A stretch of 64,000 nucleotides of DNA, taken from positions 62,001 to 126,000 of the forward strand of contig NZ_SDKM01000003.1 of the NCBI RefSeq assembly GCF_004519545.1, in the 5' to 3' direction. The position numbers and the translations under genes were made by a program. This stretch comes from Nocardioides guangzhouensis (lineage in GTDB: Bacteria; Actinomycetota; Actinomycetes; Propionibacteriales; Nocardioidaceae). Of the stretch, positions 18,559 through 27,232 are shown one piece after another. Positions within the stretch are counted from its first letter, which is position 1; each line of letters starts with the position of its first letter. Under the pieces are notes generated by a model. It ran no database searches. It was not told the origin of the DNA and saw nothing but the letters and a program-made list of their open reading frames with translations.

Positions 18559-18562
18559 CCGC

Positions 18563-18913
18563 CTACTGGGTCGCCCCGCCCAGGAACTGGAGGCAGGCGA
18601 ACGCGCCGACGAGGACCGCGCCGTAGCAGAGCGTGCCGACCAGCACCCGGTGCTTGATCTGCAGGCCGTCGTACAGGGTGTAGCGGAACCGGTGCGCGGC
18701 GTGGACCAGCATCACCACGAACAGGCCGAAGAGCACCAGGAAGGTCAACGGGTTCGACACGATCGCGTCCAGGTGGTCGTGCGATGGCGGGTCGATCCAG
18801 CCCAGCGGGAACGCCAGCGCGAAGAGGAAAGCCAGCACCGGCATGAACAGCGCCGCGAGCACCCCACCCCCGCTGAAGGCCAGCCAGACGAACGGTTCGA
18901 TCCGGAACTTCAC
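18563..18913 (-). CDS. frdD: Fumarate reductase membrane subunit D
   Basis: The 116-residue protein has three hydrophobic helices (WLAFSGGGVLAALFMPVLAF, then TFLVLFGLFVVMLVHAAHRF and LCYGAVLVGAFACLQFL) and the conserved AHRFRYTLYDGLQIKH segment of FrdD. With FrdC it would anchor the FrdAB catalytic dimer to the membrane and connect it to quinol. It is the last gene of a four-gene frd run and overlaps frdC by four bases (GTGA). Confidence 0.9.
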   Translation of the reverse strand: MKFRIEPFVWLAFSGGGVLAALFMPVLAFLFALAFPLGWIDPPSHDHLDAIVSNPLTFLVLFGLFVVMLVHAAHRFRYTLYDGLQIKHRVLVGTLCYGAVLVGAFACLQFLGGATQ

Positions 18914-19311
18914 GACAGCACCAGCCAGGCGACGAAGGCGGTGACCGCGGCCAGCGCGGCGTACTGCCCGGCGATGATCGCGATACCCGGCACGCGGTGC
19001 CCCCGGACCCGGACGACCATCGCCTGCGGCGTCAGGCTGAACCAGGTGATGGTGTGCAGGACGATGAACGCGAACGCGATCACGTTGAGGGTGACCAGCC
19101 ACGGCGAGGCCGCGTCGTCGAGGAAGTCCTGGTACGCCGCCTCTCCGCGCCCCACGGCGCGGACGAACAGCAGCAGGTAGAGCACCAGCCAGGCGATGAA
19201 GATGCTGCTGAGCTCGCGCATGACGAACACGAAGTAGGTGCGCTTGTGCAGCCACCACCACAACGGCACCGGCCGCCGGTAGGACAGGTCGTCCCCGGTC
19301 GCGCGGCTCAC
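18910..19311 (-). CDS. frdC: Fumarate reductase membrane subunit C
   Basis: The 133-residue protein starts with [20 protein letters not shown], close to the FrdC N-terminus, and has three predicted helices, the last ending in [15 protein letters not shown]. FrdC and FrdD together form the quinone-reactive anchor. The gene overlaps frdB upstream and frdD downstream by four bases each, so subunit synthesis is translationally coupled. Its separation into C and D subunits, rather than one b-type cytochrome, marks the complex as the E. coli/mycobacterial Frd type instead of a standard succinate dehydrogenase. Confidence 0.9.
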   Translation of the reverse strand: MSRATGDDLSYRRPVPLWWWLHKRTYFVFVMRELSSIFIAWLVLYLLLFVRAVGRGEAAYQDFLDDAASPWLVTLNVIAFAFIVLHTITWFSLTPQAMVVRVRGHRVPGIAIIAGQYAALAAVTAFVAWLVLS

Positions 19312-20051
19312 CGGAACGCCCTCGGTAGCAGGAACGCCTTGACCGACTCCTGCGCGGCCTTGAGCTTGTAGCGCTGGATCGCGCCGGCGGGGTCCACGTG
19401 CTTGGGGCAGACCCGGGTGCACTCGCCCACGAAGGTGCAGCCGTAGACGCCCTCGGCCTCGATCAGGACGTCGAGCCGCTGCCGGGCGCCCTGGTCCCGG
19501 GAGTCGAGGTCGTAGCGCTCGGCGAGGGCGATCGCGGCCGGGCCGACGAAGTCCGGGTCGAGGCCGTAGACCGGGCACGCGGCGTAGCAGAGCATGCAGT
19601 TGATGCACATGCTGAACTGCTGGTAGGCCTCGAGCTCCTCGGGGGACTGGAGGTACTCGCCGTCGTCGACGGACTTCTCCTCGTCGCGGATGATCCACGG
19701 CTTGACCCGGGGCAGCTTCTCCAGGAAGTCGTCGATGTCGACCACGAGGTCCCGGACCACCGGGAAGTTGGCCAGCGGCTCCACCCGCACCGGTCCGGGG
19801 GCGTAGTCGGTGAGGAAGGTCGCACAGCTCAGGCGCGGCTCCCCCTGGACGTTCATGCCGCAGCTCCCGCAGATGCCCATGCGGCACGACCACCGGAAGG
19901 CCAGCGTGCTGTCCACCTCGTTCTTCACGTGGTTGAGCGCGTCCAGCACCGTCCAGTCCGTGCGCAGCGGGACGTCGTACTCCTGCCAGCCGGGCTCGCG
20001 GTCCTTGTCCGGCCGGTAGCGCGCCACCTCGACGCGGATCTCGTCAGCCAT
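19308..20051 (-). CDS. frdB: Fumarate reductase iron-sulfur subunit
   Basis: The 247-residue protein carries the three cluster motifs of SdhB/Frd[25 protein letters not shown] spacing (written here from residues ~57 to 77) binds [2Fe-2S]; [12 protein letters not shown] binds [4Fe-4S]; [17 protein letters not shown] binds [3Fe-4S]. Electrons pass from the membrane quinol site to FrdA. The ATG lies two bases after the frdA stop, and its ribosome site GGGAGGTGA is formed by the last codons of frdA. Confidence 0.93.
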   Translation of the reverse strand: MADEIRVEVARYRPDKDREPGWQEYDVPLRTDWTVLDALNHVKNEVDSTLAFRWSCRMGICGSCGMNVQGEPRLSCATFLTDYAPGPVRVEPLANFPVVRDLVVDIDDFLEKLPRVKPWIIRDEEKSVDDGEYLQSPEELEAYQQFSMCINCMLCYAACPVYGLDPDFVGPAAIALAERYDLDSRDQGARQRLDVLIEAEGVYGCTFVGECTRVCPKHVDPAGAIQRYKLKAAQESVKAFLLPRAFR

Positions 20052-20053
20052 GC

Positions 20054-21808
20054 TCACCTCCCGTAGACGCGCTCGCCCGGGGGCCAGCGGGTGATGGTGA
20101 CCGGCAGCCGGTTGACACGCGGCGTGCCGTCCGGCCCGCGGGTGACCACGTGGTGGTGCAGGAACCGTTCGTCGTCCCGGTCGGGGAAGTCGGTGCGCTG
20201 GTGGGCACCGCGCGACTCCTCGCGGTGCATCCCGGACCTGAGGATGCACTCGGCGACGTCGAGCAGGTTCGCGGCCTCCAGCGCGGCCACGAGCTCGGTG
20301 TTGAACGTGCGGCTGGTGTCGCGGACGCCGACGCGACCCACCCGGTCCTGGAGCTCGCGGAGCGTGTCGGCACCCGTGGCCATGTCCGGCCCGTTGCGGT
20401 AGATCCCGGCGGCCGCCTCCATCGTGGTCTGCATCTCGGTGCGGATCGCGGCGATCGAGTCGTCCCGGGGGAGCCGGCCGAGCAGGTCCCGCTCGAGGCG
20501 ACGCGTCTCGTCGGTGACCTGGCTCCCGACGGACGGGGGAGGCGGCCCGGCGGAGGCGGCGTACGCCGCGGCGGCGCGGCCGGCGCGGGCGCCGAACACG
20601 AGACACTCCGGCAGGGAGTTGGAGCCCAGCCGGTTGGCCCCGTTGATGCTCACGCACGCGGTCTCGCCGGCGGCGTAGAGGCCACCGAGACCGGTCGCAC
20701 CGTCGGCATCGGTGTGGACCCCGCCCATCATGTAGTGGACGACGGGACGCACCGGGATCAGCTCGCGCACCGGGTCGATGCGTTCGTACTTCAGGCACAG
20801 CTCGCGGACGAACGGCAGCTTGGTGTCGATCAGCTTCGCGCCCAGGTGGCGCAGGTCGAGGTGCACGACGGACCCGTACGGCGTCTCGAGGGTGCGGCCC
20901 TTCGCCTCCTCGTGGACGAACGCCTGCGACAGCCGGTCGCGCGGCCCCAGCTCCATGCTGCGCAGCTCGGGGGTCGGGGTCGGCGTCCCCAGGTCGTAGT
21001 CCTGGAGGTAGCGGTAGCCGTCCTTGTTCACCAGCCAGGCCCCCTCGGCCCGGGTGGCCTCGGTGATGAGGATCCCGGTGAACGGCAGCCCGGTCGGGTG
21101 GTACTGCACGAACTCCATGTCCTTGAGCGGCGCGCCGGCGCGGTACGCCAGGGCCATGCCGTCGCCGGTGTTGATGTTGGCGTTGGTGGTGAACGGGAAG
21201 ACCTTCCCGCAGCCGCCGGTGGCGAGGACCACCGCCTTCGCGGTGATCCCCCGCACCCGGCCGGTGCGGAGCTCGACCGCGACCACGCCGTGGACCCGCC
21301 CGTCGTCGACCAGCAGGCGGGTCACGAACCACTCGTCGTACCGGGCGACGGCGGGGTACTTCAGCGACGTCTGGAACAGCGCGTGCAGCATGTGGAAGCC
21401 GGTCTTGTCGGCCGCGAACCAGGTCCGCATCTTCTTCATGCCGCCGAACGCCCGGACCGCGACCCGGCCGTCGGGCTGCCGGCTCCACGGGCAGCCCCAG
21501 TGCTCGAGCCGCAGCAGCTCCCGCGGGGCCTCGCGCACGAAGTACTCGATGGCGTCCTGGTCCCCGAGCCAGTCGCTTCCCGAGATGGTGTCGTAGATGT
21601 GCTCGTCGATGGTGTCGCCCTCGGCGATCACCCCGGCCGCGCCGCCCTCCGCGGAGACCGTGTGGCTGCGCATCGGGTAGACCTTCGAGACCACGGCTAC
21701 GTCAAGGCCCGGGTCGGTCTCGGCCACCGCGATGGCGGCGCGCAGGCCGGCAGCACCCCCTCCGATCAGGAGCACGTCGTGCGTGGCGACCATCGGGTCG
21801 TCACTCAC
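20054..21808 (-). CDS. frdA: Fumarate reductase flavoprotein subunit
   Basis: The 584-residue flavoprotein shows [20 protein letters not shown] at the N-terminus, the covalent-FAD region SHTVSAEGG with His49, and the active-site blocks [23 protein letters not shown] split over the capping domain and [31 protein letters not shown] is the usual C-terminal FAD contact. It interconverts fumarate and succinate; neighbouring frdCD argue for quinol-fumarate reductase, useful under low oxygen, although such complexes can run both ways. It starts with GTG and overlaps the preceding small gene by eight bases. Confidence 0.93.
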   Translation of the reverse strand: MSDDPMVATHDVLLIGGGAAGLRAAIAVAETDPGLDVAVVSKVYPMRSHTVSAEGGAAGVIAEGDTIDEHIYDTISGSDWLGDQDAIEYFVREAPRELLRLEHWGCPWSRQPDGRVAVRAFGGMKKMRTWFAADKTGFHMLHALFQTSLKYPAVARYDEWFVTRLLVDDGRVHGVVAVELRTGRVRGITAKAVVLATGGCGKVFPFTTNANINTGDGMALAYRAGAPLKDMEFVQYHPTGLPFTGILITEATRAEGAWLVNKDGYRYLQDYDLGTPTPTPELRSMELGPRDRLSQAFVHEEAKGRTLETPYGSVVHLDLRHLGAKLIDTKLPFVRELCLKYERIDPVRELIPVRPVVHYMMGGVHTDADGATGLGGLYAAGETACVSINGANRLGSNSLPECLVFGARAGRAAAAYAASAGPPPPSVGSQVTDETRRLERDLLGRLPRDDSIAAIRTEMQTTMEAAAGIYRNGPDMATGADTLRELQDRVGRVGVRDTSRTFNTELVAALEAANLLDVAECILRSGMHREESRGAHQRTDFPDRDDERFLHHHVVTRGPDGTPRVNRLPVTITRWPPGERVYGR

Positions 21809-22028
21809 CCCGCAGCTCCTCGTCCACCAGCACCTTCCCGTGGTGGTTGACGGTCATGAAGTGGACGCTGCCGTCGTGGAACTCCTCACGGTGGCTGTGG
21901 CAGCCGCACGTGTAGCGCACGTCGACGGTGACGAGGCCCTGCTGGTCCTCGGACGTGAACTGCTCGCCGCCGTGCTGCTTCCCGCAGGGTGCACGGACGG
22001 CCTCGAAGCTGGTGATCGTCGATGTCAC
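21801..22028 (-). CDS. Small Cys/His-rich protein, first gene of the frd operon
   Basis: A 75-residue ORF precedes frdA and overlaps its start by eight bases, so it should be co-translated with frdABCD. It has a good ribosome site (GAGAGGTGGG) before a GTG. It contains CGKQHGGEQ at residues 15-23, [19 protein letters not shown] and VNHHGK, giving three cysteines and many histidines in an otherwise polar chain with no signal or membrane segment. The family is not recognised. The composition suggests metal binding, and the position suggests assembly or regulation of the Frd complex, but both are inference. Confidence 0.6.
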   Translation of the reverse strand: MTSTITSFEAVRAPCGKQHGGEQFTSEDQQGLVTVDVRYTCGCHSHREEFHDGSVHFMTVNHHGKVLVDEELRGE

Positions 22029-22064
22029 GGCCCACCTCTCTGAGCGCCGGGACGGATCCGGGAT

Positions 22065-22076
22065 GTCTGTCCAGAC
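22065..22076. promoter_or_regulatory. Candidate operator upstream of the frd operon
   Basis: GTCTGTCCAGAC is a palindrome with five-base arms lying 37 bp upstream of the small frd-leading gene. Its core TCTGTCCAG is repeated twice upstream of the adjacent HTH-AAA regulator (25119-25137). Confidence 0.45.
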
Positions 22077-22114
22077 TGCCCCTCGGTGTCCGGAATGTGA
22101 AGAGGTGCGCGGGG

Positions 22115-25030
22115 TCAGGTGCGCGCAAGTCCCGTCGCCTCGATCGCCCGGGACAGGGGCACGTGCTCGCGCGCGTCGGTGGCCGCCCGGCGGAGCAGCC
22201 GCCCGCCCAGCGTCGCGCGGCCCTCCCTGAGGGCGACCTGCGCTCCGCGCCAGCGGCAGTACGCCGCGTCGTGCGGGCGGTGCAGCCGGTCCCACGCGGC
22301 CGCCGCCCGGGTCCACTGCTCGACCGTGGCGTCCTGGGTGAGCCGGGCCAGCTCGGCGGCCCACGTGGTGCCCTCAGCAGGCCCGGCCGCGTGGGTCGGG
22401 CGCTCGGCGAAGGGGGATGACCGCGCCCGACCAAGGAGCCGACGCAGCTCGCGGGCGCAGGAGAGTCGGTCCGTGGTGGCGGAGCGCTCCGCGAGGTCGG
22501 CCGTCGCACGCGCAGCCAGCACGAGCGGGCCACCGGCCATGATCGCGGCGTCCGTGGGCAGGCCGTCCTGAAGGACCTCTGTCAGGAGAGCCAGCGCACG
22601 GTCGTGCTGGCCGCACCAGAGCAGGGCGTCGGAGTCGTACCGCACGTCCTCGAGCCGGTTGGAGATGAGCCCGTCCCGGAAGTCGGCGAGCGCGGTGAAC
22701 CGCGAGAGCGCGTCCGCGCACCGTCCGCGGAGGACGTCGACGCACGCACGCTCCGCGTGCACGCAGGAGGTCTCTGGGGTCGGCGGATCGTCCGAGATCA
22801 GCGGGTCGATGAGGGCCGCTGCCCGCCCGACCTGCCCGGACAGGCGCAGGGCCGCTGCCATGTTGGCGCGGATCATCAGCACGGGCCGGGTCTCGATCCC
22901 CCAGGCCGCCGCGGCCTCCAGCCCGCTGGTGCCCGCGGCCAGGACCTCCTCGACCGGTCGCCCCATGTCCGTCAGGACGGCGGTGCGCGTCACCGCCAGA
23001 TGGATGTCGGCTCCCGGATCGGGGCGGTCGCCGGCCCGGGGGGCCGCCTCGCCCAGCAGCGCGAGCGCGCGGTCGGCATGGCCGACGTCGGACTGGTGGA
23101 TGGCTTCCCGGATGAGGATGTTCCGGTAGGTCGTGGGGATGTCGAGGCCGGCCGCCATCTCGCGGGCACGTGCCGATGTCGCGCGCGCCTCCTCGTAGCG
23201 GCCGAGAGCGTCGAGGATCTGGTCGCGCACGTGCAGCGCGTCGACGTACGCCGGCGAGGGCGGGCGCCCCTCGTGGAGGGCGATGGCGCGGTCGACGAGG
23301 GACAGGGCGCCGTCGGGGTCGCCCAGCCAGCACCGGATGTAGGCAGCACGTCGGAAGGTCCCTGCAGCGGCCGGGTCGGAGGGGTCCGAGAGGTCGCGCA
23401 GGGCCGCCTCCGCGACCTGCCACCCGGTGAGGACGTCGAGGAAGCACAGGATCTCCATGGCGGCGTCGTAGACCTCCGGCTTGCGGATCGGGGGATCGCC
23501 GGCCTCGAGCAGGCCGTCAGGCCACAGCGACAGCACGCGCAGCCACTGGTCGGCTGCCTGGGCGAGCGCGTACCGCTGGGCGGCGGCGCGGGCCGCGGCG
23601 ACCCGCCAGGTCAGCTCCTCGGCGGGGACGCCGGCCCGCTGCCAGTGCTCGGCGACCTCGGCGGGCGAGACGTCCGGTCTCCGTCCCAGGCCCTCCGCCA
23701 GGCGGCGGTGCTCGTCGGCCAGCTCGCCGGGCACGAGCCGGCGGCGGATCGCCTCGGCGAGCAGGGGGTGGTGCACCTCCACGAGCCGGGTGCTGCCGAC
23801 CCGCAGCAGACGACGGTCCGCCAGCTCGTGCAGCGCGCCGCTCAGCTCGGTACCGGTGACTCCGGCGGCGTCGGCCAGGATCCGGTCGTCGAGTGACCGG
23901 TCTGCCACCCCGAGCGTGCGGGCGACGCGCCACGCGGGGCCGTCCAGGTCGGCCAGCCGCCGGTCGAGCAGGTCGGCGAGCAGGCTGGGCATGGGCGCCC
24001 CGACGGGTTGGGCGGCGAGCTGCTCCGTGAAGAGCGGCTGGCCGGCGCTGCGGCGGTGGATGAGGCCGGCGGTGGCAGTGCTGACACCGAGCAGTGCGAG
24101 CTGCTCGGCGGTCTCGTCCTCGCTCAGCGGACCCAACGGCAGCGCGTCCACGTCGGGCAGCCTGGTCACGCGCTGGAACCAGTCGAGGGTCGCCTGCGCG
24201 GTGGTCGGGTCGTCGGTCCTCCAGCTCCCGACCACCGGTACGGCGGGACCACGGGCCAGCAGGTGCTCGAGCATGTCCAGCGTTGCGGGGTCGGCCCAGT
24301 GCAGGTCCTCCACCACGACGGCCAGCGGCCGGAGGTCGGCGAGCGCCGCCAGCACGGCGCCGACCGCCAACGACATCCGGTGCCGGGACCAGGCGTCCTC
24401 CTGCGGGGTGTGCTGCGGCGCGGCCTCGAGCTCGGGGAGCAACGGAACCAGTGCCTCGGTCACGTAGGGCGCGGTGCCGGCCAGTGCCTCTCCGAGCCAC
24501 CGACCGCCGTCGACGTCGTGGACCGCCCGCAACGCGTCGCTGACGGGGAGCACCGGTACGGCGGCCGACAGCGGGAGGCAGGCGCCCTTGGCGACGAACA
24601 CCTCGCCGTCGACCGCGGCCGTGGCCGCGCGCACCAGGTGGGACTTGCCGATCCCGGCCTCGCCGGTGACCAGGAGCAGGCCGCGGCCACCGACCAGGTG
24701 GAGCCGCACGGCCCGCAGCTCGTCCTTCCGCCCGGCGACCGGGACCAGGGACCCGGGGGAGCCCCCGCCCTCGGCGGCGTCGGCGGCCAGCCACAGCGTC
24801 CGGAACATCTCGACGTCCCCGCCCAGCGACTCCACGACCAGCTCCAGCACGCCCCACGTCGGCAGCCGCGGCGAGGAGAACACCGCCGAGACCGTGGTCG
24901 GGCTGCAGCCGACGTAGCCGGCGATGCTGCGCAGGCTGGGCCGTCCCGCCCGGTGGTGCAGGTCGTGCAGTGCCTCGACGAGGTCCCGCCCCGTACCCGG
25001 CGGGAGGTCCGGTCGCGTCAGGACTCCCAT
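22115..25030 (-). CDS. Large HTH-AAA ATPase/TPR-like transcriptional regulator
   Basis: The 971-residue protein opens with a helix-turn-helix (LRSIAGYVGCSPTTVSAVFS, residues 33-52). A signal-transduction ATPase follows, with Walker A GEAGIGKS at 123-130 and Walker B LAVVVEDLHWADPATLDML. The remaining ~550 residues are an Ala/Leu-rich helical repeat region like the TPR parts of LAL/MalT proteins. No LuxR helix-turn-helix is seen at the C-terminus, so the DNA-binding end is reversed relative to typical LAL regulators. The ATG at 25030 has GAGGG upstream; ATGs at 25042 and 25051 are alternatives. It lies just upstream of the frd operon on the same strand, and shared TCTGTCCAG motifs hint that it controls itself and frd. 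Confidence 0.75.
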   Translation of the reverse strand: MGVLTRPDLPPGTGRDLVEALHDLHHRAGRPSLRSIAGYVGCSPTTVSAVFSSPRLPTWGVLELVVESLGGDVEMFRTLWLAADAAEGGGSPGSLVPVAGRKDELRAVRLHLVGGRGLLLVTGEAGIGKSHLVRAATAAVDGEVFVAKGACLPLSAAVPVLPVSDALRAVHDVDGGRWLGEALAGTAPYVTEALVPLLPELEAAPQHTPQEDAWSRHRMSLAVGAVLAALADLRPLAVVVEDLHWADPATLDMLEHLLARGPAVPVVGSWRTDDPTTAQATLDWFQRVTRLPDVDALPLGPLSEDETAEQLALLGVSTATAGLIHRRSAGQPLFTEQLAAQPVGAPMPSLLADLLDRRLADLDGPAWRVARTLGVADRSLDDRILADAAGVTGTELSGALHELADRRLLRVGSTRLVEVHHPLLAEAIRRRLVPGELADEHRRLAEGLGRRPDVSPAEVAEHWQRAGVPAEELTWRVAAARAAAQRYALAQAADQWLRVLSLWPDGLLEAGDPPIRKPEVYDAAMEILCFLDVLTGWQVAEAALRDLSDPSDPAAAGTFRRAAYIRCWLGDPDGALSLVDRAIALHEGRPPSPAYVDALHVRDQILDALGRYEEARATSARAREMAAGLDIPTTYRNILIREAIHQSDVGHADRALALLGEAAPRAGDRPDPGADIHLAVTRTAVLTDMGRPVEEVLAAGTSGLEAAAAWGIETRPVLMIRANMAAALRLSGQVGRAAALIDPLISDDPPTPETSCVHAERACVDVLRGRCADALSRFTALADFRDGLISNRLEDVRYDSDALLWCGQHDRALALLTEVLQDGLPTDAAIMAGGPLVLAARATADLAERSATTDRLSCARELRRLLGRARSSPFAERPTHAAGPAEGTTWAAELARLTQDATVEQWTRAAAAWDRLHRPHDAAYCRWRGAQVALREGRATLGGRLLRRAATDAREHVPLSRAIEATGLART

Positions 25031-25118
25031 GGTCACCCTCATTCCCAGCATCCCCGCGCGATCGGAGGGGTGTCCATGGCCCGCCCTGACCAGTGCAGCA
25101 GGAGCGGAACCCGTGGTC

Positions 25119-25137
25119 TCTGTCCAGTTCTGTCCAG
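25119..25137. promoter_or_regulatory. Direct repeat TCTGTCCAG x2 in divergent promoter region
   Basis: TCTGTCCAG occurs at 25119-25127 and 25129-25137, a 10-bp period. It lies between the divergent starts of the HTH-AAA regulator (25030) and the small secreted protein (25203) and matches the core of the site upstream of the frd operon. Confidence 0.5.
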
Positions 25138-25202
25138 TCCCGTCAACCCGCCGTACGGCGCTCCGACGGTGGAGGTGTCCGCCGCCCGGAAGGAGCACGG
25201 AG

Positions 25203-25418
25203 ATGCGCACCACCGCCGTCCGCACCGGATCCCTCGCCGTCCTGGCCTCGCTGGCGATCCTCGGCAGCGGGCTCCTCAGAGCCTCGGTCGCGGCCGACCA
25301 GGAGGAAGCAGGCAACTGTGGCTGCCCGCCCCTCTCCCTCCGGTCGTCGACGGACATCGACGAGGTGGTCGCGGTGCGCAAGATGGAGATGGCCGCATAC
25401 CTCGTTGCCCGTCACTGA
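25203..25418 (+). CDS. Small secreted protein, 71 residues
   Basis: The ORF has an AAGGAG ribosome site seven bases before its ATG. Residues 1-30 form a clear Sec signal peptide (LAVLASLAILGSGLLRASVA) with cleavage after AxA. The mature part is only about 40 residues and contains NCGCPPLSL and a charged helix-like VVAVRKMEMAAYLVARH. The family is not recognised. It is divergent from the HTH-AAA regulator gene with a shared candidate operator between them, so it could be a target of, or signal for, that regulator (inference). Confidence 0.6.
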   Translation: MRTTAVRTGSLAVLASLAILGSGLLRASVAADQEEAGNCGCPPLSLRSSTDIDEVVAVRKMEMAAYLVARH

Positions 25419-25526
25419 CCCGAGAGGGCAGGAGGCTCAGCGCCGCGGGCGGTGCGACGGGGCCGTGGCCGCCGGGTGCCGCGGGATGTCGTGTCGAGTT
25501 GCCACCGGTCATTGCATGCTCCAAAC

Positions 25527-25543
25527 TCTAGTGACTCACTAGA
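25527..25543. promoter_or_regulatory. 17-bp perfect palindrome, operator of the sulfatase gene
   Basis: TCTAGTGACTCACTAGA has eight-base arms around a central C and lies 16 bp upstream of the sulfatase GTG, between promoter and ribosome site. Such a position fits binding by a dimeric repressor. The cognate regulator is not evident in the window; the LacI protein 1.7 kb downstream is a candidate only by proximity. Confidence 0.6.
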
Positions 25544-25558
25544 CAATGGAGGCATGAC

Positions 25559-27232
25559 GTGAGACCTCGCACGACCACCCTTCTCGGGATCCTGGTGGCC
25601 GGTGCGGCGATGCTCCTCGGCGGGCAGCTCGTCACACCTGCGGGTCAGGCGGCGCCGGGGGAGATCCCCGCCCCCGCCCGGCCCGACGCACGTCCCGACA
25701 TCGTCCTGGTCCTGATGGACGACTTCTCCCTCGAGCTGCTGGCGACGATGCCGAACGCGCAGCAGATGGCGGCCGAGGGTGCCGTCTACGACAACGCGTT
25801 CGTCATCGACTCGCTGTGCTGTCCCTCCCGGGCGGCGCTGCTCACCGGGCAGACACCGCACCAGACCGGTGTCCTGACCAACACCCCGAACGACCTCGAC
25901 CACCCGATCGGCGGCTACCGTGCGTTCGCCGCGAACGGTAACGCGGAGCGACAGTTCTCCGTTGCCCTGCAGGACAACGGCTACACCACGGGCTTCGTCG
26001 GGAAGTTCCTCAACGGTTACGAGACCGGCAACGCCGGCGGTCGGGTCCTGCTGCCGCCGAAGGTGCCCGGCTGGTCGACGTGGAACGCCATCCTCGGCGG
26101 TGGCTACAACGGCTGGGGCTACAAGAGCACCTACCTCGACGAGGCCGGGGATGTGCAGCTGCAGAACCACCCGAAGCCGCCGCGCGACTCGTCGGTGGCC
26201 GACCTCGACCGTGCGTACGCGACGAACGTGACGTCCCGCAAGGCGGTCCAGTTCCTGGAGGAGGCGGAGGTCGGCGACGCGCCGTACTTCCTCGAGATCG
26301 CGACGTACGGCCCGCACAGCCAGCTCCAGAGGGCCTATCCCGACAGCCCGCAGTTCCCGTCGGCGTTCGCCGACCGCGCGCCGGCCGGCGACCCGACGGG
26401 TGGCAGCTGCGGGACGAGGCCGTGCGGCGCGCTGACCCTCGCCGACCTCGTCGGGTACGACGACCCGCGCGACGACAATGCACCGACCTACCTGCACGGC
26501 GGGCGCACCGAGCCGGCACCCGCCTGGCGGACCAACGACATCTCGCTGACCGGCGAGCAGGCGTTGACCCGCTACCGCGACCGCGCGCGGATGGTGCAGT
26601 CGATCGACCGTCTGCTCGCGAAGGTGCGCGAGGCCGCGGGTCCCGACACCTACGTGTTCCTCACCTCCGACAACGGGTTCCACCTCGGCCAGCACCAGCT
26701 CAACGGCGGCAAGGGCACGCCGTACGACTCCGACAGCCGGGTGCCGCTGGTCGTGGTCGGGCCGGACGTCGTCCCCGGGTCGCGCCACCAGTTCGTCAAC
26801 AACATCGACCTCGCGCCGACGTTCGAGGAGCTGGCCGGCCTGCGGCCCAAGAGGTTCCGCAGCGGCCGGTCGTTCGCCGAGACGCTGCGGTCGGCCGGGG
26901 CGCCCGGCGCACGCTACGCGTTCTTCGAGCACACCTACGCGAAGAGCCAGCCCGGCGAGGTCGACACCGACGAGGGCTCCGGCGGCACCATCGACATCAT
27001 CCCGTCGTACGTCGCGGTGCGCGGCGAGCGCGGACTGCTGGTGCGCTTCGACCTCGACAGCTCGTGGCAGGGCACGGAACACGCCTGGGAGCTCTACCGG
27101 TACGACGTGCCGTGGGAGGACACCAACGTGTTCGCCGAGGACCACGACGAGCCGTGGGTGCGCGACCTCAGGCGCCGCCTCGAGCTGTACGACGGGTGCG
27201 CGCCCGCCGAGTGCCGCGCGGCTGCGCGCTGA
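25559..27232 (+). CDS. Secreted sulfatase
   Basis: The 557-residue protein has a signal peptide (LLGILVAGAAMLLGGQLVTP) and then the arylsulfatase fold. DIVLVLMDDFSLELL supplies the first metal-binding aspartates. DSLCCPSRAALLTGQ holds the C-x-P-S-R core whose Cys is converted to formylglycine in this family. FLTSDNGFHLGQHQ supplies the later metal ligands. It should hydrolyse a sulfate ester outside the cell; the substrate is unknown, and no formylglycine-generating enzyme gene is in the window. GGAGG lies six bases before the GTG. The 3' end overlaps the convergent LacI gene by 65 bp. Confidence 0.88.
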   Translation: MRPRTTTLLGILVAGAAMLLGGQLVTPAGQAAPGEIPAPARPDARPDIVLVLMDDFSLELLATMPNAQQMAAEGAVYDNAFVIDSLCCPSRAALLTGQTPHQTGVLTNTPNDLDHPIGGYRAFAANGNAERQFSVALQDNGYTTGFVGKFLNGYETGNAGGRVLLPPKVPGWSTWNAILGGGYNGWGYKSTYLDEAGDVQLQNHPKPPRDSSVADLDRAYATNVTSRKAVQFLEEAEVGDAPYFLEIATYGPHSQLQRAYPDSPQFPSAFADRAPAGDPTGGSCGTRPCGALTLADLVGYDDPRDDNAPTYLHGGRTEPAPAWRTNDISLTGEQALTRYRDRARMVQSIDRLLAKVREAAGPDTYVFLTSDNGFHLGQHQLNGGKGTPYDSDSRVPLVVVGPDVVPGSRHQFVNNIDLAPTFEELAGLRPKRFRSGRSFAETLRSAGAPGARYAFFEHTYAKSQPGEVDTDEGSGGTIDIIPSYVAVRGERGLLVRFDLDSSWQGTEHAWELYRYDVPWEDTNVFAEDHDEPWVRDLRRRLELYDGCAPAECRAAAR

